64,000 nucleotides of DNA from Aequorivita xiaoshiensis (GCF_022008395.1 NZ_JAIRBB010000001.1:124001-188000), one strand, 5' to 3'; shown: positions 28,189 through 37,044, numbered from the stretch's first letter. Made by a program: numbers and translations. The notes: generated from the sequence alone by a model not told the origin.

Positions 28189-28553
28189 TTTTCGGGTTTT
28201 TTTGAATTTATTTCCTTCATAATAGCTTCCATTTCCTGAATACTGAAATCATTTTTCTTCATAAAAAAAGAGACCATGCTTTTAAAAGAGCCTTGAAAAT
28301 AACCGTCCATCAACTTTTTCAAAGACTGATTGCTGTATTCCGATTTTTTAACTTTTGGAAAGTAAATATGTCCTCGCCCTTCCTTTCGGTAATCGACAAA
28401 ATCCTTACTCTCCAATATTCTAACAATGGTAGAAACAGTATTATATGCAGGTTTAGGTTCTGGAAGTTCATCGATAATTGATGCAACATTTGCCTCTTTT
28501 AAATCCCACAAAATTTGCATTATATCTTCTTCTGCTTTTGTTAACTGTTTCAT
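28185..28553 (-). CDS. BlaI/MecI/CopY-family repressor
   Basis: 122 residues from the ATG at 28553 (MKQLTKAEEDIMQILW, the family's typical start); a TTG at 28583 would add ten residues without homology. The winged helix (LPEPKPAYNTVSTIVRILESK) and the dimerisation helices (YFQGSFKSMVSFFMKK) are present. BlaI represses its own operon until cut by the BlaR1-type peptidase, whose gene overlaps its stop by 4 bases. A perfect palindrome 49 bases upstream is a candidate operator. Confidence 0.9.
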   Translation of the reverse strand: MKQLTKAEEDIMQILWDLKEANVASIIDELPEPKPAYNTVSTIVRILESKDFVDYRKEGRGHIYFPKVKKSEYSNQSLKKLMDGYFQGSFKSMVSFFMKKNDFSIQEMEAIMKEINSKKPEK

Positions 28554-28584
28554 TAGTAAAGAATATGAGGTTTTTATTATCAAT

Positions 28585-28592
28585 CAAATATA
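28585..28592 (-). promoter_or_regulatory. -7 promoter box of the blaI operon
   Basis: Read leftward, TATATTTG matches TAnnTTTG, 31 bases before the blaI ATG. TTAG at 28612-28615, exactly 19 bases further upstream, is a three-of-four match to the -33 TTTG and lies inside the palindrome at 28602-28615. Confidence 0.65.
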
Positions 28593-28601
28593 ACTAAAAG
28601 A

Positions 28602-28615
28602 TTAGTTTAAACTAA
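28602..28615. promoter_or_regulatory. Candidate BlaI operator palindrome
   Basis: TTAGTTTAAACTAA is a perfect 14-bp palindrome. After two unmatched positions on each side the symmetry resumes with AAAA (28596-28599) and TTTT (28618-28621). It overlaps the -33 position of the blaI promoter, as expected for a repressor-binding site of a self-regulated BlaI-type dimer. Confidence 0.65.
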
Positions 28616-28641
28616 GTTTTTAGTTGTTAAAATTTAAAAAT

Positions 28642-28678
28642 AAAAAAACCTGACAGGTTTTCGAGACGTGTCAGGTTT
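28642..28678 (-). terminator. Terminator of the nitroreductase gene (palindromic repeat copy 2)
   Basis: Arms at 28646-28658 and 28666-28678 share the CCTGACAGGT core with the copy at 25434-25473, with one mismatch and a similar loop ending TCGAG. Read leftward they run into a T-stretch. It lies between the nitroreductase stop and the blaI promoter. Confidence 0.78.
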
Positions 28679-28691
28679 GCTAATTAGGTTA

Positions 28692-29246
28692 TTACAACCA
28701 AGTAGTTTTTTCTTCGATAGTAGTTTTCCTAGTTCCTTCTGGCAGTTCATCGTCGAATTTTCCTAAATAGAACAAGCCTAGGCAACGTTCTCCCTCTTCC
28801 ATAGCTATATGTTGATCCATACTATTTATCACACCTGGAGAAGACCAATACGCTCCTATTTTCATGCTATGAGCAGTAAGCCACATATTTTGAACTGCCA
28901 TAGCAGTTGCAGCAATTTCTTCCCATTCAGGAATACTCTCTTTTTCGTCACGCTGCATGCAAATAGCGATAACGCAACCTGCTTTCACTGGGTTGTTTAA
29001 AAACTTATTATAAGTGAATTCTGAATATTTGGCTGCGGTTTCCTTGTAATATTCTGCCATAAATTTACCGAGAGTAGCTTGAGATTCTCCGTGAAAAACT
29101 TTAAATCGCCATGGTTCAGTTCGTCTATGCGTAGGGGCCCAATTGGCAGCTTCCAAAATTGAAAGAATTTCCTCTTTTGTTATAGGTTGGGAATTGTACT
29201 GTGCAGGAAAAACTGCACGCCGATTTTTAATTATTTCTGATATCAT
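28692..29246 (-). CDS. Nitroreductase-family flavoprotein
   Basis: 184 residues with the FMN-dependent nitroreductase fold: MISEIIKNRRAVFPAQYNSQ, LEAANWAPTHRRTEPWRFKV (FMN-binding Arg and Pro-Trp) and AVQNMWLTAHSMKIGAYWSS. These enzymes use NAD(P)H to reduce nitro- or quinone-type compounds. It is a single-gene unit with its own terminator. Confidence 0.9.
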   Translation of the reverse strand: MISEIIKNRRAVFPAQYNSQPITKEEILSILEAANWAPTHRRTEPWRFKVFHGESQATLGKFMAEYYKETAAKYSEFTYNKFLNNPVKAGCVIAICMQRDEKESIPEWEEIAATAMAVQNMWLTAHSMKIGAYWSSPGVINSMDQHIAMEEGERCLGLFYLGKFDDELPEGTRKTTIEEKTTWL

Positions 29247-29319
29247 TTATTATTTTTTGTGAAGGAAGATAACTAATGCCAAGTTGATAAAAAAATTTAG
29301 AATTTAATAAATTCAGTTT

Positions 29320-30978
29320 CTAATTTTTGCGCTTTTTCTTACCCTGCATTTTGGATCCTACTTTAGACATTGCACATCTAAACCCAATATCATCTCTAGA
29401 CATATATTCTGGTAAGTATCTACGTTGTGCTGGGTCTAACCAATATTCTCGATCTCTCCATGAACCACCCTTGTAAACACGAGTTTGATTATCTATCAAA
29501 GTTCTCCTGTTGTTGTCTTTATCATATTCTGTATACACAGTTCCAGTACTATCAATTAGAATATAGTGTCTTGGGGAATTATACATTGGACGTTGTGAGG
29601 ATTCATCCTGAATTCTCTTAATTCTAGACAAAGAGTCACCATCTTTAAAATCTCGGTAATCACTCTGTGAAAAATTAAGGCGAAGATGAGTTTCCTCAAT
29701 TCCAACAGGAACTTCAACCAATTCCCCTGGAAAATGCTTTGGAACCAAAACCCCATTAGGAAGCGTATCATATACAATAGAGTCTAATGGAATAACATTG
29801 TAAGTTCCATCTGCATTTCTAGATGGTTTTGTAAAAACATTCCCTCTGTAGTAATTAAAATCATTGTAATCTTTTTCAATAATTGGCCTATAAACATCAG
29901 CAACCCACTCCGAAACATTTCCAGCCATATCGTATAGTCCAAAATCATTGGCTGGGTAACTTTTTACGGGAGCAGTAATATCTGCATTATCATCACTCCA
30001 ACCTGCAATTCCGCCATAATCACCTTGTCCTTGTTTAAAATTTGCCAGTTGATCTGCTTTATTCTTTCGTTTCCCTGAACGGGTATAACTACCATTCCAA
30101 GGATATTTTTTTCTACCTTTAAATGAATTGTATTCTCGAATGCCAACTAAACCTAAAGCTGCGTATTCCCATTCTGCTTCTGTAGGAAGTCTGTACGTTG
30201 GAAGCAATAAACCATCTTTGCGTTGTACAAATAACTGAGTACGCTCTGCACCCACTAAGGTACTATCATTACGAAGCTCTAATAATGCTTTAGATTTTTT
30301 ACCTCCGTGAAGAATAGAATCATTTCCACCGTAGGTTAAGGTAGGCGCTGCAAAATAAGTTTCCGTATCAAAAGTTTCATCTCCCTTTATATGCAAACGC
30401 GCATCTTTAGGTATCATTCCAGCTTCTTCGAGTAATAGTTCATTAACTCTATTGGTTCGCCATTTACAGAAATTAACTGCTTGCAACCAATTCACCCCCA
30501 CTACTGGATATTCAGAATAAGCTGGATGACGCAAATAGTTGTAAACCATATCTTCAATAAAACCAAGTGGATTTCGCCATACCATAGTATCGGGAACAGC
30601 GCTAGGGTAGATATTTTTATAAAGTTCGATACTCGGAGGGAAAACACGCTTTGTCCAATCCAAATATTCTAAATACATTAAGTTGGTAACTTCGGTTTCG
30701 TCCATGTAGAAAGACATCACGTGATGTTGAGTGGGTGTATTATTCCAATCGCCCATTGGATCGTCTTGTACTCGCCCCATTGTAAAAGTACCTCCTTCAA
30801 TAAAAACTAGGCCTGGACCTGTTTCTTGCACATTTACTTTTCCCTTATAATTCTTTGAAAAGACTCCTTTACCACCTATCATTTTCCAACCTGTGGCACG
30901 CGATCTATTTTTATAATCAGTATCAGTTGAACAGGAAACCAGTAAAGCCAAAAGAAAAACAAGTAACAATCGATACAT
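29320..30978 (-). CDS. gldJ: GldJ-type gliding motility lipoprotein (SUMF1/FGE-like domain)
   Basis: 552 residues with a lipobox LLVSC (Cys16). The body is a formylglycine-enzyme-like (SUMF1) domain: FIEGGTFTMGRVQDDPMGDW, FYMDETEVTNLMYLEYLDW, YRLPTEAEWEYAALG, YDMAGNVSEWVADVYRP and a final FRCAMS. Length and the DETEVTNLMYLEYLDW stretch fit GldJ better than GldK. GldJ is an outer-membrane lipoprotein needed for gliding and T9SS secretion, and the window also encodes a T9SS cargo protein. No other gld, por or murF genes are adjacent, so a GldJ paralogue is possible. Confidence 0.78.
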   Translation of the reverse strand: MYRLLLVFLLALLVSCSTDTDYKNRSRATGWKMIGGKGVFSKNYKGKVNVQETGPGLVFIEGGTFTMGRVQDDPMGDWNNTPTQHHVMSFYMDETEVTNLMYLEYLDWTKRVFPPSIELYKNIYPSAVPDTMVWRNPLGFIEDMVYNYLRHPAYSEYPVVGVNWLQAVNFCKWRTNRVNELLLEEAGMIPKDARLHIKGDETFDTETYFAAPTLTYGGNDSILHGGKKSKALLELRNDSTLVGAERTQLFVQRKDGLLLPTYRLPTEAEWEYAALGLVGIREYNSFKGRKKYPWNGSYTRSGKRKNKADQLANFKQGQGDYGGIAGWSDDNADITAPVKSYPANDFGLYDMAGNVSEWVADVYRPIIEKDYNDFNYYRGNVFTKPSRNADGTYNVIPLDSIVYDTLPNGVLVPKHFPGELVEVPVGIEETHLRLNFSQSDYRDFKDGDSLSRIKRIQDESSQRPMYNSPRHYILIDSTGTVYTEYDKDNNRRTLIDNQTRVYKGGSWRDREYWLDPAQRRYLPEYMSRDDIGFRCAMSKVGSKMQGKKKRKN

Positions 30979-31178
30979 TAGAATATTTGTTTTGTTAATG
31001 TGTGTAAGTGAATTTCTATAATCTTGGGGAACTACAATTTACATATTCGGCTTTAATTTGACAAGTTATATAAAGGGGTAATAAAAAAACTATTGACTTC
31101 AAATATCTCTATAATTCAAAATAAATTTTTCACTTGAAACCGTAGAAAGCCAATAAACCGAAAATGAAAGAGTATCTC

Positions 31179-31209
31179 TTTAAAATACAAATCATAAAGA
31201 GTATATTTG
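31179..31209 (+). promoter_or_regulatory. Promoter of the mrp gene
   Basis: TATATTTG at 31202-31209 matches TAnnTTTG and TTTA at 31179-31182 lies exactly 19 bases upstream as a three-of-four -33 box. The start codon is 36 bases downstream. Confidence 0.7.
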
Positions 31210-31244
31210 CACTTTAGAATGAATCTAAATATCTCCAAATAATT

Positions 31245-32384
31245 ATGAGCATTTCAAAACAAAACATCCTTAAAGCTTTAGAGACAATAACAGTTTCTGG
31301 CGAAGGAAAAAATATGGTGGATAGCGGAGCTGTTCAGAATGTACTAACGTTTGCCGACGAAGTTGTAGTAGATTTAAAACTAACTACGCCGGCTTTACAT
31401 ATAAAGAAACGTGCAGAAGCAGATGTAATTAAAACCATTCACGAAAAAGTGGATGCTAATGCAAAAGTACAAGTTAACATAAAGGTTGAAGCACCTCAGA
31501 AACCTCAAAACCCTAATCTTATTAAGGGGAAACCTATTAAGGGAATCCAAAATATTGTTGCTGTAGCCTCCGGAAAAGGAGGAGTAGGTAAATCTACTGT
31601 AACTGCAAATCTAGCTGTTACTCTTTCAAAAATGGGATTCAAAGTAGGTATTCTAGATGCTGATATTTACGGGCCTTCTATTCCAATTATGTTTGACGTG
31701 GCAATGGAAAAACCACTATCTGTAAATGTTGAGGGTAAAAGTAAAATGAAGCCCGTTGAAAATTACGGAATAAAAATTCTTTCTATTGGCTTTTTCACGC
31801 AACCAGATCAAGCAGTAATTTGGCGTGGACCAATGGCTGCAAAAGCATTAAATCAGCTTATTTTTGATGCCGATTGGGGTGAATTAGACTTTATGTTATT
31901 AGACCTACCTCCAGGAACTGGTGATATTCATTTAAGTATTATGCAATCGCTACCTATCACAGGTGCTGTTGTGGTAAGCACACCTCAAAACGTAGCATTA
32001 GCAGATGCTCGTAAAGGTGTTGCTATGTTTAGACAAGAAAATATCGACGTACCAGTATTGGGTATTGTTGAAAACATGGCATATTTTACACCTGCCGAAC
32101 TTCCAAACAATAAATACTATATATTTGGAAAAGAAGGTGCTAAACATCTTGCTGAAGATTTAAATGTTCCTTTCTTAGGTGAAGTTCCATTGGTTCAAAG
32201 TATTCGTGAAGCAGGAGATGTTGGAAGACCAGCAGCACTACAATCGGCTACACCAATAGAAGAAGCATTTGAAGCAATAACTCGTAATGTAGTAGAAGAA
32301 ACAGTTCGCAGAAACGAAAACCTTCCTCCTACTGTAGCTATAAAGATTACAACAATGGCAGGTTGCAGCGCCGTAAAAAAATAA
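31245..32384 (+). CDS. Mrp/NBP35-family Fe-S carrier ATPase (ApbC-like)
   Basis: 379 residues. An N-terminal MIP18/DUF59-type domain (1-80) is followed by a P-loop ATPase with deviant Walker A SGKGGVGKST (109-118), LDADIYGPSIP and LLDLPPGTGD. These proteins carry Fe-S clusters to targets. The usual C-terminal CxxC for the bridging cluster is absent; the only Cys is Cys374, six residues from the end. The next gene, an Nfu-type scaffold, starts one base after the stop. Confidence 0.92.
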   Translation: MSISKQNILKALETITVSGEGKNMVDSGAVQNVLTFADEVVVDLKLTTPALHIKKRAEADVIKTIHEKVDANAKVQVNIKVEAPQKPQNPNLIKGKPIKGIQNIVAVASGKGGVGKSTVTANLAVTLSKMGFKVGILDADIYGPSIPIMFDVAMEKPLSVNVEGKSKMKPVENYGIKILSIGFFTQPDQAVIWRGPMAAKALNQLIFDADWGELDFMLLDLPPGTGDIHLSIMQSLPITGAVVVSTPQNVALADARKGVAMFRQENIDVPVLGIVENMAYFTPAELPNNKYYIFGKEGAKHLAEDLNVPFLGEVPLVQSIREAGDVGRPAALQSATPIEEAFEAITRNVVEETVRRNENLPPTVAIKITTMAGCSAVKK

Positions 32385-32385
32385 T

Positions 32386-32625
32386 ATGACAACGCAAGAA
32401 TTAACTACAAAAGTACAAGAGGCATTGGACGAGATTCGACCATTTTTGCAAAACGACGGTGGTGATATATCACTGATTTCGATTGAAGATGATAAGGTGG
32501 TAAAAGTCCAATTACTGGGTGCTTGCGTAGGGTGTTCGGTTAACCAAATGACCTTAAAAAGTGGCGTAGAAATGACAATCAAAAAATATGCGCCTCAAAT
32601 TGAGAAAGTCATAAACATATCTTAA
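32386..32625 (+). CDS. NifU C-terminal (Nfu)-type Fe-S scaffold
   Basis: 79 residues forming one NifU-C domain: ALDEIRPFLQNDGGDISL and the cluster-binding LLGACVGCSV (Cys47, Cys50). Nfu proteins hold and pass on 4Fe-4S clusters. It starts one base after the Mrp stop, so the two should be cotranslated; the Cys pair here may supply the cluster ligands that Mrp lacks. Confidence 0.93.
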   Translation: MTTQELTTKVQEALDEIRPFLQNDGGDISLISIEDDKVVKVQLLGACVGCSVNQMTLKSGVEMTIKKYAPQIEKVINIS

Positions 32626-32697
32626 GATTGACAATAGTCATTTATTAAACATTTTTTCCGAACTAATTTTGAAACAAAATTTAAGAGCACCTCTTTC

Positions 32698-33750
32698 ATG
32701 ATAAAAACTGATATTCTTATAATTGGCGCAGGACCTACTGGCCTTTTTACCGTATTTGAAGCAGGATTACTTAAACTGAAATGTCACCTTATAGATGCAC
32801 TTCCACAACCAGGTGGGCAGTGTGCTGAGATATATCCTAAAAAACCTATCTACGACATTCCTGGATTTCCAGAAGTCTTAGCAGGAGATTTAGTGGATAA
32901 TCTAATGAAACAAATTGAACCTTTTCAACCCGGCTTTACTCTTGGAGAAAGAGCTGATAAACTTGAAAAGTTAGACGATGGCACTTTTATAGTTACTACT
33001 AATAAAGGCACAAAACACCACGCTCCTATAGTTGCAATTGCAGGAGGGTTAGGAAGTTTTGAGCCACGAAAACCGGCTATTTCTAATCTTGCAGATTTCG
33101 AAGATAAAGGTGTAGAGTACATCATTCGTAACCCTGAATTATACCGCGATAAAAATGTGGTTATTTCAGGAGGAGGTGACTCTGCTTTGGACTGGAGTAT
33201 TTTTCTAACAAATGTTGCAAAAAGCGTAACCTTAATTCATAGAAGAAATGAATTTAGAGGAGCTTTAGACAGTGTTGAGAAAGTTCAAGAACTAAAAAAC
33301 ATCGGAAAAATAGAATTAATCACCCCAGCTGAAGTAGTAGGCTTAGTTGGAAATGACAAACTTGAAGAAGTTGTAATTAAACGTGGTGATGAGGTTTTCA
33401 ACAGAGAATGCGACCATTTTATTCCTCTTTTCGGATTAGCACCTAAATTAGGACCGCTTTCAGATTGGGGACTCGAAATTGAAAAGAACGCAATTAAAGT
33501 TGATAATTCTTTAGACTATCAAACCAATATCCCTGGCGTTTACGCTATTGGCGACATCAATACTTACCCTGGAAAACTGAAATTAATACTTTGTGGTTTT
33601 CACGAAGCAACACTAATGTGTCAAAGTGCTTACCAAAGAATTTTTCCAGATAAGCGCTATGTAATGAAGTACACTACAGTTGGTGGAGTACAAGGTTTTG
33701 ATGGCAGTAAGAAAGAAGCTCCAAAAGCCGTAATTAAAGCATTCGACTAA
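32698..33750 (+). CDS. Ferredoxin/flavodoxin-NADP reductase, thioredoxin-reductase-like
   Basis: 350 residues with two Rossmann dinucleotide motifs: IIGAGPTGLFTVFEAG for FAD and VISGGGDSALDWS for NADP(H), then GVYAIGDINTYPG near the C-terminus. The redox-active CxxC of thioredoxin reductase is absent, which places it in the TrxR-like ferredoxin-NADP reductase class. The following gene encodes a 2Fe-2S ferredoxin, the likely redox partner. Confidence 0.9.
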   Translation: MIKTDILIIGAGPTGLFTVFEAGLLKLKCHLIDALPQPGGQCAEIYPKKPIYDIPGFPEVLAGDLVDNLMKQIEPFQPGFTLGERADKLEKLDDGTFIVTTNKGTKHHAPIVAIAGGLGSFEPRKPAISNLADFEDKGVEYIIRNPELYRDKNVVISGGGDSALDWSIFLTNVAKSVTLIHRRNEFRGALDSVEKVQELKNIGKIELITPAEVVGLVGNDKLEEVVIKRGDEVFNRECDHFIPLFGLAPKLGPLSDWGLEIEKNAIKVDNSLDYQTNIPGVYAIGDINTYPGKLKLILCGFHEATLMCQSAYQRIFPDKRYVMKYTTVGGVQGFDGSKKEAPKAVIKAFD

Positions 33751-33811
33751 TCTTCAAAATTTTTATCTGTGCAGTTCTATTATTCTAAGCAGATAAGTCT
33801 GATTTATCTTT

Positions 33812-34141
33812 ATGAAAGACATTAAAATTAAAATAACAGACCGCGAAGGAACAACTCACGTAGTTGATGCTCCTACCGATATGAATATGAATGTTATGGA
33901 AGTAGTTCGTTCGTACGAGCTAGCTCCTGAAGGGACAATTGGTGTTTGTGGAGGAATGGCAATGTGTGCGTCTTGCCAGTGCTACGTAATGAGCGATCAC
34001 GAACTACCAGAAATGAGTTATGATGAAGACCTTATGCTTGCAGAGGCCTTTAACGTGAAAGATAATAGCCGTCTTGGATGTCAAATATTTATCAATGAAG
34101 AGCTCGACGGTTTAGAAATAGAATTAGCTCCTGAAGTTTAA
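33812..34141 (+). CDS. 2Fe-2S ferredoxin, adrenodoxin type
   Basis: 109 residues with the cluster ligands Cys46, Cys52, Cys55 and Cys90 (CGGMAMCASC and RLGCQI), spacing as in adrenodoxin/ISC-type ferredoxins. The C-terminus is acidic, suitable for docking to a reductase. It follows the TrxR-like reductase by 61 bases on the same strand. Confidence 0.93.
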   Translation: MKDIKIKITDREGTTHVVDAPTDMNMNVMEVVRSYELAPEGTIGVCGGMAMCASCQCYVMSDHELPEMSYDEDLMLAEAFNVKDNSRLGCQIFINEELDGLEIELAPEV

Positions 34142-34145
34142 CCAG

Positions 34146-35042
34146 CTATTCTGTTTTATAGTCAATAAGTTTTTGAGGTCCTTCTAGCAGTAACTTCTTA
34201 ACTTTTAAGGTTCCATCGGCTGTGGTTGAAATTTGCCATTTGATAAGTGAAATTTCGCCATTTTCTATCTCTAAGCCTGTTATACTTCGAGGATGAACAC
34301 AACTTCCATCGTTAAACAGTGCTATATCTCCAGGCTCTGGAAAGCGCGGCCTATGGGTATGACCCATAATTGTAAAGATGTTTTTATTCTCTACGATCCA
34401 TCGTTTGGTGCGTCTTTCTACTTTAATTAATTCTTTATAGTTTTTGGCGGGACTAGTAGGATCGCCTATTCCAAAAACTTGAAGTTGCCGCCATAGCACT
34501 CTAACCATAAACCTATTGATTTTCCAACCCACATAGTTCATCCAATCGGTTTGATGCCCGTGAACCATAAAAATCTCTTGTTTGGTAGTTTCGTGTTCTA
34601 GAATTAAGCCTTCTGTAAATTTAATACCAGGGAATAATGGAGCGTCTTTTCCCGTAATTTTATCAAAATAGGTAAAGAGGTTTTTCTCTACATAACTTTC
34701 ATTTTTATAAACCATATCGTGGTTTCCATACAGCCTATAAAGCCTCCCTTCATTATAGAAAAGCTTCATTAATTCATACACGTTTTGATGTGCTTCGAAA
34801 ATATCTTTAAAAGAAATATTCTCCCAAAGTTCATCCCCATCACCTAACTCGCAATAAGTAAATCCGTTTTTGTAATAATTTTGAAGTGCGTGAAAGTAGA
34901 TATTTCGGTTGTTTGCAAACTCATCGGCAAAACTATTATCGCCGCGATGGCAATCACTAAAAATTATAAATTTTGAATCATCATTGAATGTAACCCGTCG
35001 GGCGGTGTTATAGGCACGGTACATTCGAGATTTTGACGACAT
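34146..35042 (-). CDS. Calcineurin-like metallophosphoesterase
   Basis: 298 residues with all metal motifs of the family: FSDCHRGDNS (Asp30, His32), ELGDGDELWE, LYGNHDMVY, MVHGHQTDW and IMGHTHRPRF. There is no signal peptide. LpxH-like UDP-diacylglucosamine hydrolases share this set, but specific identity is not shown. A terminator hairpin lies just upstream, belonging to the neighbouring leftward gene. Confidence 0.88.
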   Translation of the reverse strand: MSSKSRMYRAYNTARRVTFNDDSKFIIFSDCHRGDNSFADEFANNRNIYFHALQNYYKNGFTYCELGDGDELWENISFKDIFEAHQNVYELMKLFYNEGRLYRLYGNHDMVYKNESYVEKNLFTYFDKITGKDAPLFPGIKFTEGLILEHETTKQEIFMVHGHQTDWMNYVGWKINRFMVRVLWRQLQVFGIGDPTSPAKNYKELIKVERRTKRWIVENKNIFTIMGHTHRPRFPEPGDIALFNDGSCVHPRSITGLEIENGEISLIKWQISTTADGTLKVKKLLLEGPQKLIDYKTE

Positions 35043-35095
35043 ACTGTAAATGTTTTTTTAAAGATACAATTAGTATGTGAAAGGTGTGAAAAATA

Positions 35096-35128
35096 AAAAA
35101 GCTTCCCAAAAATTGGAAAGCTTTTTAA
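35096..35128 (-). terminator. Intrinsic terminator
   Basis: AAAGCTTCC-type and GGAAAGCTTT-type arms around CAAAAATT, with a T-run when read leftward. It lies 12 bases past the stop of the 35140-35814 gene. Confidence 0.82.
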
Positions 35129-35139
35129 TAAATTTACCA

Positions 35140-35814
35140 TTAGTTTAAAATTAAATTTTCCCCATGTATCGGACAATAATTCCATTTACCTGAATAGAGT
35201 TTATCGTCATTTGGACATCTTTTCTCTAACAATAAGCTACTTAATGGTAACTCAATTGTTTTGTTAAACTCAGAAAGTGTAATTTCCAAATTTTTACTAT
35301 CTAAAGGATTTATAGGTAGAACTTCGTTTCCTCGTATACTTTTAAATAGTATAAAATGAATATTACTTCCCATTTGCCCCAACATGTTGGCAATCATTGG
35401 TTGCATAATCATTATAAAATTTGAAAAATCTGACGAGATTTCTTCTTCTGAAGCAACCATTAAATTCTCACCTCTATAATGAATAGTCAGATTATCAATA
35501 ACATCTTCCCTAGAATAGTATGTAACTCCACCAAAATGTCCTATTTCACCCTGTGTAACGGCGAATAGTTCAAAATTTTGAAACATTTTAAGCAACTCCT
35601 TATAGTCTTCTTCACTAACCGTTGAATCTTGAGCATATGAAACACCCCAAAACTCTCTAGGAAGCCACCAAACAAACTCCAACATTTTAGGGTTATCACT
35701 GAAGTATTGAGTTTCAGTTAAAAAAGCATCTAAACTTACATTTTCAAAGGGTTTCTTTTGAGCAAATGCTTGAATTCCAAAAAAAATTAAAATTCCAAAG
35801 GCAATATTTCTCAT
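35140..35814 (-). CDS. Secreted protein of unknown function
   Basis: 224 residues with a signal peptide (MRNIAFGILIFFGIQAFAQ). I do not recognise a domain. The ATG directly abuts the glutaryl-CoA dehydrogenase stop codon (35815-35817), so the two share a transcript, but nothing in the protein suggests acyl-CoA metabolism. The C-terminal RCPNDDKLYSGKWNYCPIHG has a Cys pair that may bind a metal. Confidence 0.72.
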   Translation of the reverse strand: MRNIAFGILIFFGIQAFAQKKPFENVSLDAFLTETQYFSDNPKMLEFVWWLPREFWGVSYAQDSTVSEEDYKELLKMFQNFELFAVTQGEIGHFGGVTYYSREDVIDNLTIHYRGENLMVASEEEISSDFSNFIMIMQPMIANMLGQMGSNIHFILFKSIRGNEVLPINPLDSKNLEITLSEFNKTIELPLSSLLLEKRCPNDDKLYSGKWNYCPIHGENLILN

Positions 35815-36993
35815 CTATTTAAAAGCATTTAAGCCTGTAATATCTAGACCTGTAATCAATAAATGAATATCGTGGGTTCCTTCGTAAGTAATTACACTTT
35901 CAAGGTTCATTGAGTGACGCATTATACTGTATTCACCAGTAATACCCATTCCCCCAAGCATCTGTCTAGCTTCGCGAGCGATATTGATAGCCATATCCAC
36001 ATTATTACGCTTTGCCATAGAAATTTGTGCACTTGTTGCTGTTCCAGCATCACGCATTACCCCTACTCTCCAAGCTAATAATTGAGCTTTTGTAATTTCG
36101 GTAATCATTTCGGCAAGTTTTTTCTGCTGAAGTTGGAATTGCCCAATTGGCTTCCCAAATTGCATTCTTTCTTTTGAATAACGTAAGGCAGTGTCATAGC
36201 AATCCATTGCAGCTCCAATTGCACCCCAAGCAATACCGTAACGCGCAGAATCAAGACAGCCAAGTGGCGCACCTAAACCTGATTTATTTGGAAGTAAATT
36301 TTCTTTTGGAACTTTTACATTATCAAAAATAAGCTCACCTGTTGCTGAAGCACGAAGCGACCATTTATTATGTGTTTCTGGAGTTGAAAAACCTTCCATT
36401 CCACGCTCAACGATTAAACCGTGAATACGACCTTCTTCGTTTTTAGCCCAAACAACTGCAACCTGAGCAAATGGAGCGTTACTAATCCACATTTTTGCAC
36501 CATTTAAAAGATAGTGGTCCCCCATATCTTTAAAGTTGGTAGTCATTCCACCTGGATTACTTCCGTGATCTGGTTCAGTTAAACCAAAACATCCCATCCA
36601 CTCACCTGATGCAAGTTTTGGCAAGTATTTTTTACGTTGTTCTTCAGTACCATATTTGTATATTGGATACATAACTAATGAAGATTGTACAGATGCTGTA
36701 CTACGAACACCACTATCGCCGCGTTCAATTTCTTGCATTATTAATCCATAAGAAATTTGGTCTAGGCCGGCACCACCGTACTCTTCAGGTATATAAGGCC
36801 CAAAAGCCCCAATTTCGGCAAGTCCACCGATAATTTGTTTAGGAAACTCTGCTTTTTGAGCGTATTCCTCTATAATTGGAGATACATCACGCTTAACCCA
36901 CTCGCGAGCAGCTTGACGCACTAGTTTATGTTCATCTGAAAGTAATTCGTCTAGATTGTAATAATCTGGAGCTTCGAATAAATCTGGTTTCAT
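35815..36993 (-). CDS. Glutaryl-CoA dehydrogenase-type acyl-CoA dehydrogenase
   Basis: 392 residues, the normal length. GCFGLTEPDHGSNPGGM, KMWISNAPFAQVAVVWAK and the catalytic base Glu371 in YEGTHDIHLLITG are as in glutaryl-CoA dehydrogenases, which oxidise and decarboxylate glutaryl-CoA to crotonyl-CoA in lysine and tryptophan breakdown. FAD-dependent, with electrons passed to ETF. No other pathway genes are nearby. Confidence 0.9.
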   Translation of the reverse strand: MKPDLFEAPDYYNLDELLSDEHKLVRQAAREWVKRDVSPIIEEYAQKAEFPKQIIGGLAEIGAFGPYIPEEYGGAGLDQISYGLIMQEIERGDSGVRSTASVQSSLVMYPIYKYGTEEQRKKYLPKLASGEWMGCFGLTEPDHGSNPGGMTTNFKDMGDHYLLNGAKMWISNAPFAQVAVVWAKNEEGRIHGLIVERGMEGFSTPETHNKWSLRASATGELIFDNVKVPKENLLPNKSGLGAPLGCLDSARYGIAWGAIGAAMDCYDTALRYSKERMQFGKPIGQFQLQQKKLAEMITEITKAQLLAWRVGVMRDAGTATSAQISMAKRNNVDMAINIAREARQMLGGMGITGEYSIMRHSMNLESVITYEGTHDIHLLITGLDITGLNAFK

Positions 36994-37016
36994 GTATTTA
37001 TAAATTTAAAGGAATA

Positions 37017-37024
37017 CAAATTTA
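37017..37024 (-). promoter_or_regulatory. -7 promoter box of the glutaryl-CoA dehydrogenase operon
   Basis: Read leftward, TAAATTTG matches TAnnTTTG, 23 bases before the start codon. No -33 TTTG at the standard spacing. Confidence 0.5.
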
Positions 37025-37044
37025 GAAATCAGAACCATATAGAC

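Noticed and set aside
32238-32582. Leftward 114-residue frame
   Set aside because: Antisense to the Mrp and Nfu genes; no family features.
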